The position numbers were made by a program, and so were the translations under genes. DNA of 64,000 nt from contig NC_083512.1 of assembly GCF_032362555.1 (NCBI RefSeq), forward strand, positions 3,274,001-3,338,000, given 5' to 3'. Source of the DNA: Amyelois transitella (Eukaryota > Arthropoda > Insecta > Lepidoptera > Pyralidae). Below, piece by piece: positions 13,701-24,000 of this stretch. Below the pieces are notes generated by a model that was not told the origin of the DNA, did no database searches, and saw nothing but the letters and a program-made list of their open reading frames with translations. The number at the start of each line of letters is the position of its first letter. The first letter of the stretch is position 1.

Positions 13701-16012
13701 GCTCTTTGCTGTAAACACGTACTGGTCAAAGTCAATATTTGTTCGGCCAAACAAATAACAGATATTTTGGCAAACACAAGTTCTACTTCTGAGAAAATAC
13801 ATACCTACATAGTTATCTTAATACTTATTATAACGGACAGGTATTAAATTAACAGATTTTATTGTTTCGACAAATCACACTAGATTGCGCTAGCCCCAGA
13901 GTAAGTTCGAGACTTGTGTTATGGGTTACTAATTTAACGATACTATATTTTACTTTAATATTAATGAACATCCAGGTCAGCCAGAAATAAGTAATTATTT
14001 TTCCGATTGGGGATCGAACCCGGGCCTTTTGATTCAAAGGCGTGAATCAGACAACTGCGCCAACAGGCCGTTATTATATCAACACTTTTCTACAACCAGA
14101 AAGATTCCCACATCTATATGCTTCGCTTGCCATACCTACACGTTCGTCGATACAATAACGGGTAAGTACCTACTCCTGTTCTGCATACCTACCAATATAC
14201 GCAATATACATGTAGATGCATACTTAGCTAATTGAAACTGAATTTTTAAAAACGCAGACGTACTCACATCAACCCGGGAGCCACTTCGTATCCCAAGACG
14301 AGCAATTCAGCGCCTGCTCCACTCATAACTGAAAAAGAGGAAAAACGCCGTTGAATTTTTATTTACTGTGGGGATGAATGCATGATTTTACAGAATTTTC
14401 TCTACTAGTCTCTATATCGTTCTTCATTCTTTTTATTTTTTTTTTCAGTTTTTTAGTTAGACATTGGTATTGTTTAATTTACCCTTAACTTAAGTAATTG
14501 TTATTTGATAGACCTGAAAATGTCCTAAGTTTTATAACATTAAATAGGTATTTACTTATTTTGACAAGCATTTACAAAGTTTCTTTTAACAATACCTAAA
14601 TGCAAACTCACAACGCTGGTGAAATGTATCTCTTTTTTGTCTCCCGTAAAAATTTAATGGTGAGTATAGCCTGCCTGATTTTTTATAAACTTTTAATTGG
14701 TATTTTTGTTTATTGTTTGTTTTTGCAAAGTTGACGTTCTTATACCTTGTAAATCGGGTTAAACAATGTTCTTAGCCAGGAGATTACAAGACTAAGTATC
14801 TACTAACTTGGTTTAAAGTTCACAAAACTTCATGTGGAGGGACAAACAGTTAGTGCTTAAACTTTGAGTCTTGATAAACTACCTGTCTTCACGCTTGCTC
14901 AACAAACAACTCGAGTAATTCAATAAAGCAATTTGTTGTTTTCTCTTCAAAAGTTTTATTACAAAAATTCTAGAAATCACAGAAATTCAATTTGATGTAG
15001 GTATCTACAGATCAAAGGCCTCGTGGTCGCAGCCCAATATATACATAGATCTAATAAGTCGTTGGTCCAATTAGATCCGCGCCTCTCTTGATTCCACTAT
15101 CCAGTACACCTTCCTCCACACAGCCACAAATAACACCGGAGAGAGATAAAGAGTGATGATTAGAAGTAGTCACGACCCTCACTACTGAGGAAAGCGACGT
15201 AAGGAGGAGGGATCAATTAATAAAATATCTATAGCAACATTTTAATTTGAATAGAGTCCAGTTTTTTTTTTTCAGAAAAAAAAATAGGATCATGAAAAAT
15301 TTAAATAGAGCAAGTAATTTTTTGATTAAATCGTAGGTTTGAACCTCAATTCTATCTTAAAGCCAAATAGCTGAATGGGCCTATCAGTCTTTTCAAGACT
15401 GTTGGCTCTGTTTACCCCGCAAGGGATAGAGACGTGATTATATGAATGTATGTATGTAAGTACCTACCCAAGTGTGTTACTACTTCTTCCCTAAGAAAAT
15501 GTTTCAAAATCTTCGTAAACATTTCCTATGTAGGTTTTTTTTTAATAAGTAGGTAAGGACTCTTCCTAGATGTTATCTCATATAGAAAATTATTAAATAC
15601 AAAGAATACCAAAGTCTAAGTTTCCGAGTTGTTTCAAAAATGCAATTGAACATTTGATTTAGTCCTACATTTCTAGGAAATCACCAATACAATCAGATGC
15701 TTCTCTCTACTAAGTAATTCCTTAATTTTCCATAGTACCTATGCATGCATGTCCAATTTCGGTCATAATGTATGTCATGGTCCTATATATTCGTCAATAA
15801 AGAATTGCCGAACATAAAGGTACACAACGAAGGAGATATGACCTACCTACAGCTGTAACCAGACCCCATAACCTGGCGAGGGGTTGCAGAAGGTCCCACA
15901 GTCTGGAAGCCACAGACTTTTTTGGTGGTGCAGATGCGATCCTCACTGGGCTTCGAGGAGTAGACGAACTGCTTTGAAGGCCAGATGCACATTCCGTTTT
16001 GTTCACTTCCAT
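1714..16012 (-). CDS. small multi-span membrane protein, TMEM72-like
   Basis: Minus-strand gene, exons in transcript order: 15847-16012, 14268-14328, 3415-3623, 3147-3219, 1714-1795. The splice phases (1, 2, 1, 2) chain and the total is 591 nt, about 196 residues. The protein starts MEVNKTECASGL and has a basic, Ser/Pro-rich N-terminus. A hydrophobic run spans exons 1-3 (LWGLVTAV, then GAGAELLVLGY, then VGAALVLILETMWVAALFVDLL). It is followed by a Cys/Arg/Trp-rich loop, another span (ACAATAILFANLTLLATV), and a cytosolic-type tail with YHRPRSKPLF and a Pro-rich end. From memory of the family, the spacing of G-x-G-x-E, the W-containing loop and a 'V(T/S)(I/V)P-x-S' motif resembles vertebrate TMEM72, whose function is poorly known. 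That identification is inference. Exons 1-3 are well supported. The two short 3' exons rest mainly on phase and splice sites, and part of the DNA beside exon 4 resembles SINE family B. Intron 2 contains the gypsy element in antisense. Confidence 0.55.
1796..3146. repeat. intron with SINE copies of families B and A
   Basis: About 1.35 kb within the TMEM72-like gene. A family B copy (plus strand, segments like 'gtcagacgggaatc' and 'ctcaccagagagatgag') lies at about 1921-2100. A near-complete family A copy follows at about 2147-2405, beginning near 'gtgtggttcccggcac' and ending in a (TATG)n tract. From 2410 to 3146 I see only AT-rich DNA and no exon. Confidence 0.6.
3624..7234. other. intron of TMEM72-like gene, upstream of the gypsy insertion
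   Basis: Repeat-rich intronic DNA with no supported host exon. It holds a LINE remnant at 4250-4720 (listed separately), an imperfect short hairpin near 5446-5492, a SINE family B fragment at about 5995-6125, and a degraded repeat at about 6895-7085 containing the phrase 'accaattttgacgaaaat', typical of mobile-element 3' regions. A truncated minus-strand SINE A piece at about 7123-7230 directly abuts the target-site duplication of the gypsy element. Confidence 0.5.
4250..4720 (-). pseudogene. LINE reverse-transcriptase C-terminal remnant (Jockey-like)
   Basis: An open minus-strand stretch of 156 codons reads like the C-terminal end of a non-LTR retrotransposon ORF2. It has 'YGLLLWG', then 'LQKRAIRAIYGL', and the tail 'FYNKLPKSVLEM'. 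In this family that segment follows the reverse-transcriptase palm and precedes the 3' UTR. No YxDD motif or endonuclease is present, so this is a 5'-truncated, dead insertion of the kind left by incomplete reverse transcription. It is intronic and antisense-compatible with nothing else. The family (Jockey/CR1 group) is judged only from motif style. Confidence 0.65.
7235..7350 (+). repeat. 5' LTR of gypsy element
   Basis: A 116-bp repeat starting TGTGGTGAAC and ending CACTTACA, preceded by the 'tgtc' duplication. It contains AATAAA-like 'gaaataaaattc' and no clear TATA box. It is very short for an LTR, which is known for some CsRn1-type elements. I find no difference from the 3' copy. Confidence 0.95.
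7352..7364 (+). other. primer-binding site (tRNA-Trp type)
   Basis: TGGTGACCCCGAT begins one base after the 5' LTR. It is complementary to the 3' end expected of tRNA-Trp, the primer used by CsRn1-clade elements. The tRNA match is from memory of that clade. Confidence 0.75.
7522..8370 (+). CDS. gag: gypsy Gag polyprotein
   Basis: A 282-residue structural protein that would form the cytoplasmic virus-like particle and bind the genomic RNA. The central region (about residues 40-185) is the conserved insect retrotransposon capsid-like domain, with W-F-x-Q-F-E near residue 50, 'FQKLVGEMELGDQKPS', 'LRRMRELA' and 'LWLSRLPDHVR'. The C-terminus is Arg/Ser-rich, followed by a non-canonical zinc knuckle CX2HX9CX3C at about residues 257-274 instead of the retroviral CX2CX4HX4C. 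The ATG at 7522 is the first good start after the leader. The stop at 8368-8370 overlaps the start of the pol frame, which is in -1 relative to gag. Confidence 0.92.
   Translation: MNTSGNCTPGTPGCGAPSTSNVNTEIAAFGISSKIPDFWVEMPRVWFAQFEAIMAPQKQGDEAKYAMVLSKIGKEVVRQITDIITAPPEKKKYEAVKERLLSVYEESEERQFQKLVGEMELGDQKPSSLLRRMRELARNSQVSDKTLHSLWLSRLPDHVRAVLMVSQDQKLDNLAIIADKILEGRSAEVSEVSSGQPQLMIEILNQMSKLTMEIAALKSNSFQNNYGRRNFNRNRSSERSRSRSRPRITPDSPNWLCKYHLRYRNRARNCVKPCNWKKPSEN
8340..11519 (+). CDS. pol: gypsy Pol polyprotein (protease, RT, RNase H, integrase)
   Basis: A 1,059-codon open frame in -1 relative to gag, open from about 8319, so it is probably made as a Gag-Pol fusion rather than from its own ATG at 8340. 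Domains in order: aspartic protease with VDTGANIS at about residues 41-48; reverse transcriptase with 'RMPFGLRNAGQTF' and catalytic YIDD near 337; RNase H with 'TDAS' near 487 and 'YTDHKPL'; integrase with an HHCC zinc region near 680-725, catalytic Asp near 744 ('HIDIVGPLP'), Asp near 804 ('SDQGRQF') and Glu near 841 ('LVERWH'). A GPY/F module lies at about 955-1000. The order PR-RT-RH-IN is that of Ty3/gypsy. All catalytic residues are present and there is no internal stop, so the enzyme set looks functional. Confidence 0.95.
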   Translation: MQLEEAVGKLNTALTEAVVSAITPSNRLCVIDRKSGYCFLVDTGANISAIPKRGNKLKTDNTYKIYAANGTVIQTYGDKTLTLDLNMRRPYRWTFIVADITQPILGADFLEKHNILVDLRNKRLIDGTTGLQRDAKFMKSSTPTLRTIKLTEEYEDILVDYPSILRPLDALSQPKHNVVHQIITDGHPVYSKSRPLPADKYLRVKKEIEQMLETGICRPSKSPWASPLHVTTKKNGELRLCGDYRKLNAITVPDRYPIPRVLDFTYLLPGTSIYSKIDLKRAYNQIPVQDVEKTAVITPFGLFEFPRMPFGLRNAGQTFVRFLNQVLAGLDFIFIYIDDILVASSSTESHRQHLREVFRRLDEHGIAINRDKCVLGQSQVEFLGYLITQDGIKPLPEKVEAINKYPTPSTVQELRRFLGMINFYRNNIPQAAKYQAQLNKYLVRSKKNDKTQIQWTPEALEAFDQCKASLSDAVTLTSPTTHSPLSLMTDASQTCVGAVLQQYENDIWKPLSFFSKGLSETQSKYSTYDRELLAIYMAITHFQPYVEGRELIIYTDHKPLCYAFTTKQNGVNKKESPRRLRHLEFIAQFTTDIRHLAGNLNPVADALSRVEQIDCPSPVDWSEIADTQNNDYELKQLLHKSNLNWKKIHLFGNKYLYCENSKNQLRPYVPNSLRKQVFDTMHNITHPGVRLSKKMVSQHYFWPRMNTHIGNWARACESCQKSKIYRHNSSPIGSFSATARLDHVHIDIVGPLPESNGNRYIVSMIDRATRWPEAVPVAEITAKTVAEVFVNTWIARFGCPNAITSDQGRQFESDLFNVLTKLLGIKKIRTTSYHPQSNGLVERWHRSMKTALVARGNTTNWSKELPLVLLGLRAALRLKENISPAQMLYGTNIRLPGTFMNPKTQISSPETFTQSLQDSMAKISPFNENHHNTTHRTFVHPDMKNCEYVYVRTDAVRKPLTPPYEGPYKVIEKNEKYFIIQLPKKTSTVSIDRLKPAYIFVEEKVNEPLEHLKSDQRHNESDKSAENSEDKVTRTRSGRIIRPVIRFAIDHSQQKRMSK
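11619..11897 (+). CDS. third ORF of gypsy element: small putative myristoylated membrane protein
   Basis: A 92-codon ORF 100 bp downstream of pol. It starts MGNWGGKEE, which fits an N-myristoylation signal (Gly2). A single strong hydrophobic segment lies at about residues 29-49 (IAIGGLFIVVAVIVLWYLY) and is followed at once by basic residues (KRCRGR), the pattern of a one-pass membrane protein with a cytosolic basic stop-transfer. The tail is polar with paired cysteines. It has no similarity I recognise to retroviral Env and is far too short for a fusion protein. A second frame over the same DNA (11527-11916, 129 codons, Ser/Pro-rich) is also open, so which frame is translated is unproven. I favour the hydrophobic one because it has a coherent topology. 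Expression would need a spliced subgenomic RNA or reinitiation. Confidence 0.5.
   Translation: MGNWGGKEEIVVAQTAAGSGGTNSATNTDIAIGGLFIVVAVIVLWYLYKRCRGRFYNKVFRHIDNRQVQTQAPIPMVPRQCCNNGTHGPQNV
12043..12064 (+). other. polypurine tract of gypsy element
   Basis: A run of 16 A followed by six G immediately before 'actat' and the 3' LTR. It is the expected plus-strand primer for reverse transcription. Confidence 0.85.
12070..12185 (+). repeat. 3' LTR of gypsy element
   Basis: 116 bp, read by eye as identical to the 5' LTR, followed by the duplicated target 'tgtc' at 12186-12189. The untranslated stretch 11898-12042 between the last ORF and the polypurine tract is AT-rich with no further ORF. Confidence 0.95.
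12186..14267. other. intron DNA right of the gypsy element, with a tRNA-derived SINE
   Basis: AT-rich intron of the TMEM72-like gene with no supported exon. The only recognisable item is the tRNA-headed SINE at about 13850-14075 (separate entry). The remaining 1.7 kb shows no structure I can name. Confidence 0.5.
13850..14075 (-). repeat. tRNA-derived SINE (Bm1-like layout)
   Basis: Read on the minus strand, the copy begins 'cctgttggcgcagttgtct' with a pol III A-box-like segment. A B box 'GGTTCGATCCC' lies about 40 bp downstream, as in a tRNA head. It continues through 'ctggctgacctggatgttca' and 'aagtctcgaacttactctgg'. This is the layout of lepidopteran tRNA-related SINEs. A related fragment, in the matching tail portion, occurs at about 60858-60925. 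Confidence 0.7.
14329..15846. other. intron 1 of TMEM72-like gene, with repeat fragments
   Basis: No exon seen. At about 15000-15210 a GC-richer block ('ctcgtggtcgcagcccaatat', 'cgaccctcactactgag') looks like the 5' end of a LINE found widely in moths. At about 15335-15460 lies the 3' half of a plus-strand SINE A copy ending in a (TATG)n tract. The rest is AT-rich without features. Confidence 0.45.
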
Positions 16013-18087
16013 TTCTATTTTTAATATTCATCACAATATATTTCATTTAATATAAGTTCTTAAGTCAATAAACAAATTTGTCACTGAATTAACACTTCAT
16101 TTTTACTTTTGCGCGCTCTTCGACTAAATAAAATCTTCGCTTTAGGAATGTTAAAAAAATGTTGATATTTACAAACTGTTTCAACACAGAAAACCGATTT
16201 GTATCTAAATCGAATTTATTGGCAAAATGCCTGCTTACCAAAATAAATATCACACTACGCGCTAATTTGATTTTAAATTAAGAACTTTTTACTTTTCTCC
16301 GAGGCACGACGAAGGCAAAATATGCCGTAAAAGTTAGGTGGTAGGGCGAAAGTGGTTCGCGGAATTTCTCTTCATCGTGAAACGTCTTGCTCCGACGGAA
16401 CAGCAATACGAGTGCGTGCGACAGCTGGTCACAGAAAACTGAGAGACAGAAGCCAAGTTCCTACAGTTGCTGATACTACTTGCTCTGTTTATTTATGCAC
16501 AATGCGTCAAGAAAACCACGTCGCGCATCCATCTCGCGGCTTTTGAGAAATTGCCGGTGATTATGGGGTGGGTTTTTAAGGGACAGACTGCACTAAATTT
16601 AACATTCGGGACTTAATGACATGACATGAAGATAACCACACAAGGTTACACACGATTACCAAAAATGTGAATAGATTAGTAATGTGGTTACGATAATAAG
16701 GATGTCTCAAATTTTAATATAATACTACAGTACATTAGAGCATTGAAGTCGCCAGCCTTAACGCATTTGAACATTCAGTACTTAGGTATCCTATTTACTT
16801 TAATTCTGTTCTGGTAGAGTTCCTGCTGCTTCCCTTTCGCGCAAAGTAAAAAGTCAGTCAGGATTCTAAACTTAAGATTCTTTCATAAGGCGATGGACCC
16901 GATGGGCTAGTAACTATCAAAATCATCATTGTCAACCGAAGGCTCCGTCTACCCTATAAGGGAAAAAGACGTGATATATGTACTTATTTTAAACTCCTGA
17001 CCATTTTTCAGATTCTCTTCATGTAATAAAAAATAAATTTGTAAATAACAATTGAAAATAGGTATTAAAAATCTTACATTCTCGTATAGGTACCTATGTA
17101 TGTAGGCGGGGTGGACAAAAAGTTCGTGGAATGGAGGGGAAGGAGGGTTATATAAAATAGGTACTGTACTATTTTTCTTTTTCAATGTTATCCTCCTTAA
17201 CTCGAGAACGTTTATAAGATCTCTCAATAAACTTATTTATACCGTCGTCGAAAAGAAATGTCATTGGAACTGCGGACTTGAATCATTGGAAAATTTCTTC
17301 CTCACAGCCCTTTTTTTTATTTGGGAAATAATAATCACAGAAGGCAGGTCGAAATGTTAAAAAATCCTTCTTGTAATTCATACAAGAAGGATTTTTTAAC
17401 ATTTCGAAGCCACATTGACTAAACTCGATGTTTACGGAATTTACTTGCTTGATCAATGACAGCTTAAGCTTAAAACACTTAAACTTGGCATATAAATTCA
17501 AAAAGTTCCTTATCTACCTTCGGCATTCCCCCATCCCCGTTATCCCCTCCATTCTGCGAATTTTTTGACTCTCTCTCGTAAGTAAATAAATTATGTAAGT
17601 TTTATTGTTAACTAAAGGAGTATGTAGGTATATAACAAATATAAAACAGTAACACAGTAGGTACAAAGGCGGGCTTATCCCTAAGTGGTCCTAAGTCCTC
17701 TTCCAGCCAACCTGACATTAAGAAGATCGTATACAAAATTGAGGCAACGGTGAACAACAGAGGTATGATGCTTAAGACTTAATCAATTATTCATAATAAT
17801 GTTCTTGTTGTTTTTTTTTTCATTTAATACTTTTAAGCTGTATTCCAGAACCTTAAAAAAATTATTGACGTCAATGTCAACACTGTGAAGTCATTCTGCC
17901 GATGCCATTCACTTCATTCATGCAACGCGCTCTTTTGCTCGTCTTCGCTCGGTCACTCATTCATTTCTCGTACGAAAAACTCACAGTCACTCATTTGTTA
18001 TGGATAACAAGCAATTGTTGTAAAAGTTAAGAAAAATATATCTAGAAGTGACTATTAGTGCAAAAGTTCAAGTGCTAAATAATAAAA
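16013..18087. other. intergenic region between divergent TMEM72-like and CCAR1 genes
   Basis: The two genes point away from each other, so both promoters and 5' UTRs must lie here. No TATA box is convincing. A block at 17880-18087 immediately before the CCAR1 start is GC-richer and is probably the 5' UTR. A SINE A fragment lies at about 16860-16985 (plus). A perfect snap-back hairpin is at 17350-17406 (separate entry). A moderately GC-rich stretch at 16290-16560 has no ORF I can assign. Confidence 0.45.
17350..17406. repeat. perfect 26-bp inverted repeat (snap-back hairpin)
   Basis: The arms at 17350-17375 and 17381-17406 are exact reverse complements, separated by five bases (attca). There is no TE signature and no flanking duplication. 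The perfection and minimal loop resemble products of template switching during replication. Confidence 0.9.
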
Positions 18088-21000
18088 ATGCAGACCGGCA
18101 GCGGCACGAAGAATCCGCCATGGGCTCGGTCTAATGTCAATACAAATATGACCGGCATGAACGCCCAAATTATGGATCCTAACTCTATGATGTCTCAACA
18201 AGGCATGATGCCGTTTCAGCAATCTCAAGCAGTTTTTAACCCAAACATGATGCAACAGGGAGGCATGGGAATGGCAATGGCGGGTCAAATGCCAATGAAT
18301 CAAATGACTCAAGGTCAAATGTACCCGGGCAATGTAGTAGCGTACCCAACACCACGTGCTATGAACCCGGGAATGTATCAAAATTCTCAAAACACTCAGG
18401 GACAGACTACTGGAGAGCAGCGCGTTTTTACTGGTACGGTAACGAAAACGCACAATGACTTTGGTTTTGTCGATCATGACGTGTTCTACCAAACTTCCGT
18501 GTGCGCCAAAGGCGTTATCCCGAAGCTCAATGACAGAGTATTGGTGGAAGCTACTTATAACCCTAACATGCCTTTCAAATGGAACGCTACCCGTGTACAG
18601 GTGTTGCCCCATGGTGGTAATCAGAAACAGAATGTTGGGAAATCTAATGTGTACAATGCTGTGCCGCCGCCAGCTAACAAGAAGTCTTCTATTCCGCCGC
18701 GTCGTGATAACCGCGATGATCGCCGTGATCCACCATCAAGGAGAGATGACAGGGTAAGGGCTTTATTAAAATGCAATACAAATATTGTACATTGTTGTTT
18801 ATTTTGACGAATCTTGTTGATATAAATGTCTGTTATGTTTAATGCTTTGTAAGTGACATCATACTGGATAATTATTAAGACAAAGTTAATTTGCTAATGA
18901 GTTTCTTTGGTGAATCCTTATATTTTGGCAGCTTAAAATAATGAAATGTATCATAATATTAGGTTGATGAAAATAAATAATGTCATTATAGAAACGCTCC
19001 CGCACCCGAAGCCGTTCTAGGGGCAGGATGGACAGCCGTAGCCGTAGGGATTCCCCACCAAGGAAGCGGCCAGTGATCCATCAACCATCACCTATTAAAT
19101 ATGTGGTCAGAGTGCCAAGAATGCCTTTGGATGTGTAAGTAGAATTATTATTTATTTATAATTTATATAATTTATAATAATTTGGTTAAGAAATATTTTG
19201 TTTAACCTTTACACTTAAGTTTTCAAGTTAAGGAAACAAATATTTAGATTTCTATTAATTACCTAAGTTTAATTGCTTGTAAATTACAATCAAAATGACT
19301 TAAAATTACCACATTTTCCACAAAATTATACTTGGATTATAATTTAAATATATAGAACTATGCAAAACATTGTTTGCAGTTCAATTCATAAATGAAAAAA
19401 TAACATTTTTTTAATTATATTCAGAAAATATTATGTTTGAAAAAGATCTGTGGTATTTTTCTTATAGCAGAAAGGTACTAAGACATGTCAGGTTAATTAT
19501 GTAGGTAAAACTATTCAGGATTTTATCAGATCAGGTAGAAAAAAAAAAGATTTATCTAAATAAGTTTTTAAATGCTTTTCTTCTAGAGTAAAGATGGATG
19601 TTCCAACACTGGCCCAAAGGTACACAAATCTGTATGTACCATCGGATTTCTTCAATGCCCATGTTAAGTGGAGTGAGGCGTTTCCTCCCCACTCTCCATT
19701 CGCCCTGAACAACCCTTGTGGGTACCATATCATGAGCAAAGAGATTGAAAGTCCCTTTGCCAATGATGCTGTCTTAGAACCACCAGATGCAGATTATAGA
19801 TTTTCAGCTAAGGTAAGCAATCCAGATTTGAAATTCGACATTCAAATACTCATTATTGAGATTCTAAATTTTCGAATTAATTAAAGTTATTCCCAAAAAT
19901 AATAATAAAAAAGATACTCAGAACAATTAAAAAATAAATTAGCTGTAATGATTATTGGCCTTTATTAAATTATTGTTTGTTATTGGACTAATACCATCTA
20001 ATACCTAGTACACGTACAGAGTAATACATTTGTAATGTTCCTTAATTTGCCCTCAACATTAATGCATACTTATTAAATCTGCTCATTTTCTAGGTGATGT
20101 TGATCAGCATGCCAACATTGGAATTTTTGTACCAAAAGTGTGGGCTGACAAAAGTTGATGACAAAGACAAACGGTCAAGCAAGTCCCCCATGCATCCAAC
20201 TCGCCTGATCAAGTTCCTTGTAGGACAAAAGGGCAAAGGCGCCGAGAACTTTGCCATTGGCGGACCATGGAGTCCCTCATTGGACGGTGAAAATCCACAG
20301 TCAGATCCTAGAGTTTTAGTTAAAACTGCTATACGCACTTGCAAAGCCCTAACTGGTGTTGACTTATCATCCTGCACACAGTGGTAAGTGTCACTCACTA
20401 CATACGGCGTTTTCCCGATGCTGGTTTGTTTTGTGTCTATTCTAACCGCAAAAGGCAAAAGCTTCCACTTTCAATTGTTTTAAAATCAGAAGCTTTCGTC
20501 TTTCGTCATTAAGATTAGTCTTAGTCATGGTACTGCACACATTCATTATGTGAGAGTATGGAGGAGCTAGGCCGACAGACAACGTCACTGTAGCTGCTCG
20601 ATGACGGGCTTGCGGCCCCTAGACTCTCGTACGGATGTGTCGTGTCATGGAGGCGGGGAGGCCTCAAGTTTGTGAGTATGAATACTATAACTGTATTACC
20701 CGCGCAGGTACCGAATGGTGGAGTTTTACTACTGGCGCGAGGGCAGCGGCGGCAAGTCGCGGCTGGAGACGGTGGTGTTGTTCCTGCCAGACGTGTGGTC
20801 TGCGCAGCCCTCGCGTATCGAGTGGGGCACCATTCAGGACCAGTATAAGGCGGCTTGCGAAGCCTCCCTGCGCAGACTCGACGAGGAAGCGGAGAGCGCT
20901 AGCGCCACTCCCAGCGCGGACGCGGCGGACGAGGACAAACCGGCGCCCGAGGACGCCGACGCGGCAGCGGAAAAATCCCAAATTGTTTGTTCCCAGTTTT

Positions 21001-24000
21001 GTTTCGTTAAGTTTCCGGCTGCGCGCAACTTAAGGCGAAGACTCGGCTACGCTACGTCATCACAGCACAGAGATGACTTGCTATGGACTAATTTGCTTTC
21101 ATCATTAATACTTGTTGTTTTTACATGTCCCTTGCAATTTTAGAATTTTGAATCATTTACATGTTATATTAATGAGTAAAGTAAATTATACCCTCCAACC
21201 ATTCTGAACCACATATTAGATTGTATAACATGAATACTGATCGTTTGGGTGATATTTCAGGAAAATGCCAATGCAAATTCAAGTACGATAACAATTGATG
21301 AGGATGATGATGAAGAGAGGCCGGAACCCACTCATTACTCTAAAATTGACTTGAAAACTATCAAAGTGGATCAACTCAGACAGGAATTGAGGGCACGTAA
21401 AGTGAGCTGCAAAGGTAAGTGTTATAGGATTTTCTTCTTGCAGTGTTATCTTTCGGTACTTTAGAACATTGAATTCGCGTGTTCTTTGTATACAATTTGC
21501 GTAAGTTATTTCGCTAAGACATTTGTATTCGTAAAAGCCTCCCGCCTATTAGCGAAAACCTTTTGTTTTCTGTTTAAAACCAAGATATTATTAGGTTATT
21601 TAAACATACCTATTGCTTTAGCGATAAGTCCGCCTTTGTACCATCTACATCTACTTTGTGTTGTTTTGTATGTTTTACTCTTATGGTGCAATAAAGAGTT
21701 TTATCTATCTATCTATACCTTATCTTAACATTGTTACAAATAAAATTATGTGATCAAATCTTTCATTTTGTTTATAGGATTGCGCGCCCAGCTTGTTTCT
21801 CGCTTATCCAAACTGATCAAAGCAGAAGAAGGGAAAGACTCAAAGAGCGAAGATGTAATGGAACTAGAAGATGAGGAGAATGCAGAAGAGAAGTCATCAG
21901 AGACTAATGAAAAAAGTGAGAAGGAACCAGAGAAGCAAGACAAAGCCGCAGAAATTAAAGAAGACAAAGCAGAGAAGCCAATCGAGGTGAAGAAGAAGAC
22001 TGAGAAAGAAATTGAGGAAGAAAAGAAGAAAGTAAGTTTTATGTTATTCTATTGACAATGGTTTCTGGTATGACTTTATAGTGTTGATTCATTTGCCCCA
22101 GACTTAGTTGTACTTTTTTCTTTTTGTCTACAATTGTGACGTTTAAGTAAAATGTCGCAGGTAAGAAGGATAAGAGATAATTTAAATATCCATGCAATAA
22201 CTACAACCTTTATTAGGACTAGTTTAACAATAATAACGGGGGAATGGGTTAACTAAAAACGTGAGAACCACTGGTACTTACCTGCTAGATGACAGCAAGC
22301 TACTTACCTTGGTGAGCGCTGAAGTTGTCCAAAGGCGCATAATATAGGGCTAGTAATATAGCTAGTCCAAAAGCGAATAATATAGCTAGGGAAGTATAGG
22401 GCTCCCGGGCTGTGAAGCCCGGCGGGCAACCGGAGGCCGCAACGACACGACGTCACACAATGAATGAGAAAATTACTGGACAAATTTAATGGTTGACATT
22501 GGAATCAATCAACTTTAATAATTTACCTTGTTAACCTAAACAGTTACTGAAACGCAACCGCTGATAAAAGTTTGTAACAGTATTGTGATCCCATATCACA
22601 AGAAACGATCTTTGGAGCTGACTCAATCTGTTATATTTGTTCTGAAATATTTATTTCGTCACTTAACAGTTGGAAAAAGAAAAGCAGCAGCTAAAACAGC
22701 GCTACGAACTCCCGGGCATGCCTCACATCCTGGTTCACCCCTCGGCGACCGCCAAGGGAGGGAAGTTCAATTGCAGCGTTGCCACACTTTCATTACTGCT
22801 GGATTATAGGGTCACGGACAATAAGGAACACAGCTTTGAGGTATGTTTTACATGATATCCACAGTAAAAAGTTACATATAATGATGGCTAGCAACATGCA
22901 ACTATTTGAATCTCAATTCTATCATTAGGACTGTTGTCTGCCTTGCAAGAGATATAGATGTGATTGTGTTATGTTTTTTTTTTTCATAAGTCATTTACTT
23001 TCGAAACAAATACATAAGATTACTTAAGTTTTCTTTATACATCAATCAAGGGTCTAAAGCATCCCTATGTTATAATGAGTGAAAGTCCTAAAATATTACT
23101 TGCCCTACATTGTATTTAAAAGTTATTTTCGAAACTGATAAAATATAATTTCTTGATGCTACGCGGCTACGAAAATATCTAATATTTATTGTAAATGTAG
23201 GTGTTGAAAAAAAAACCAAAAATTTTTCATGTAAATTTTTCAGACTGACAAGTCTGAAAATTTACATGAAATTTTTTGTTTTTTTTTTTAATAATTTTGA
23301 ATAATTGTTTTAGTTTCTTAAAAATATATATTATTTACAGTTGTTCGTCTTCGCCGAGCTGTTCAACGAAATGCTGATGCGTGACTTTGGATTCTACATC
23401 TACAAAACACTGTACACATTGCCAGAGAAGGTGGAGGAAGTCAAAGAGCCAGAGAAGACAGGTGATAAGGCCGAGAAGAAAGATGATAAGAAGACGGAGG
23501 GTGATAAGAAAGATGATGTAAAGAGTGGTGATAAGAAGGACGATCGGCAAAAGGATGACCGACGTGATGATAGGCGCGACTCTAGAAGGAGGGACAGGAA
23601 GGTATGTATTATAAGAGCACTCGTATGTCTACTAAAGTACCCGAAACCGCCGAGCTTGTATGAAGAGAGTTATGAATGTGGATGAAGTGAAGGAAGTATG
23701 CAGAGATCGTGGCAAGTGAAAAGATGTAGTCTCTGCCTACCCCTCCGGGAAAGAGGCGTGATTTTATGTATGTATGTATGTATGTCTACTCTAGCAACCA
23801 TTCATTATTAGTCACTACATAAACCACTAATGAACTGACTGCAAGCTATACAAATGCCCATCATCATATTACATACATACATATGATCACGTCTATATCC
23901 CTAGCGGGGTAGAAAGCCACCAGTCTTGAAAAGACTAATAGGCCACGCTCAGCTGTTTGGCTTAGTGATAGAATTGAGATTCAAATAGTGACAGGTTGCT

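Noticed and set aside
13985-14075. tRNA gene-like segment with a good B box.
   Set aside because: It is continuous with a SINE body and cannot fold into a normal anticodon arm in the expected spacing, so it was called a SINE head.
18055-18612. A 185-codon minus-strand frame opposite CCAR1 exon 1.
   Set aside because: His/Leu-rich antisense translation of the Met/Gln-rich exon. CCAR1 is unequivocal on the plus strand.
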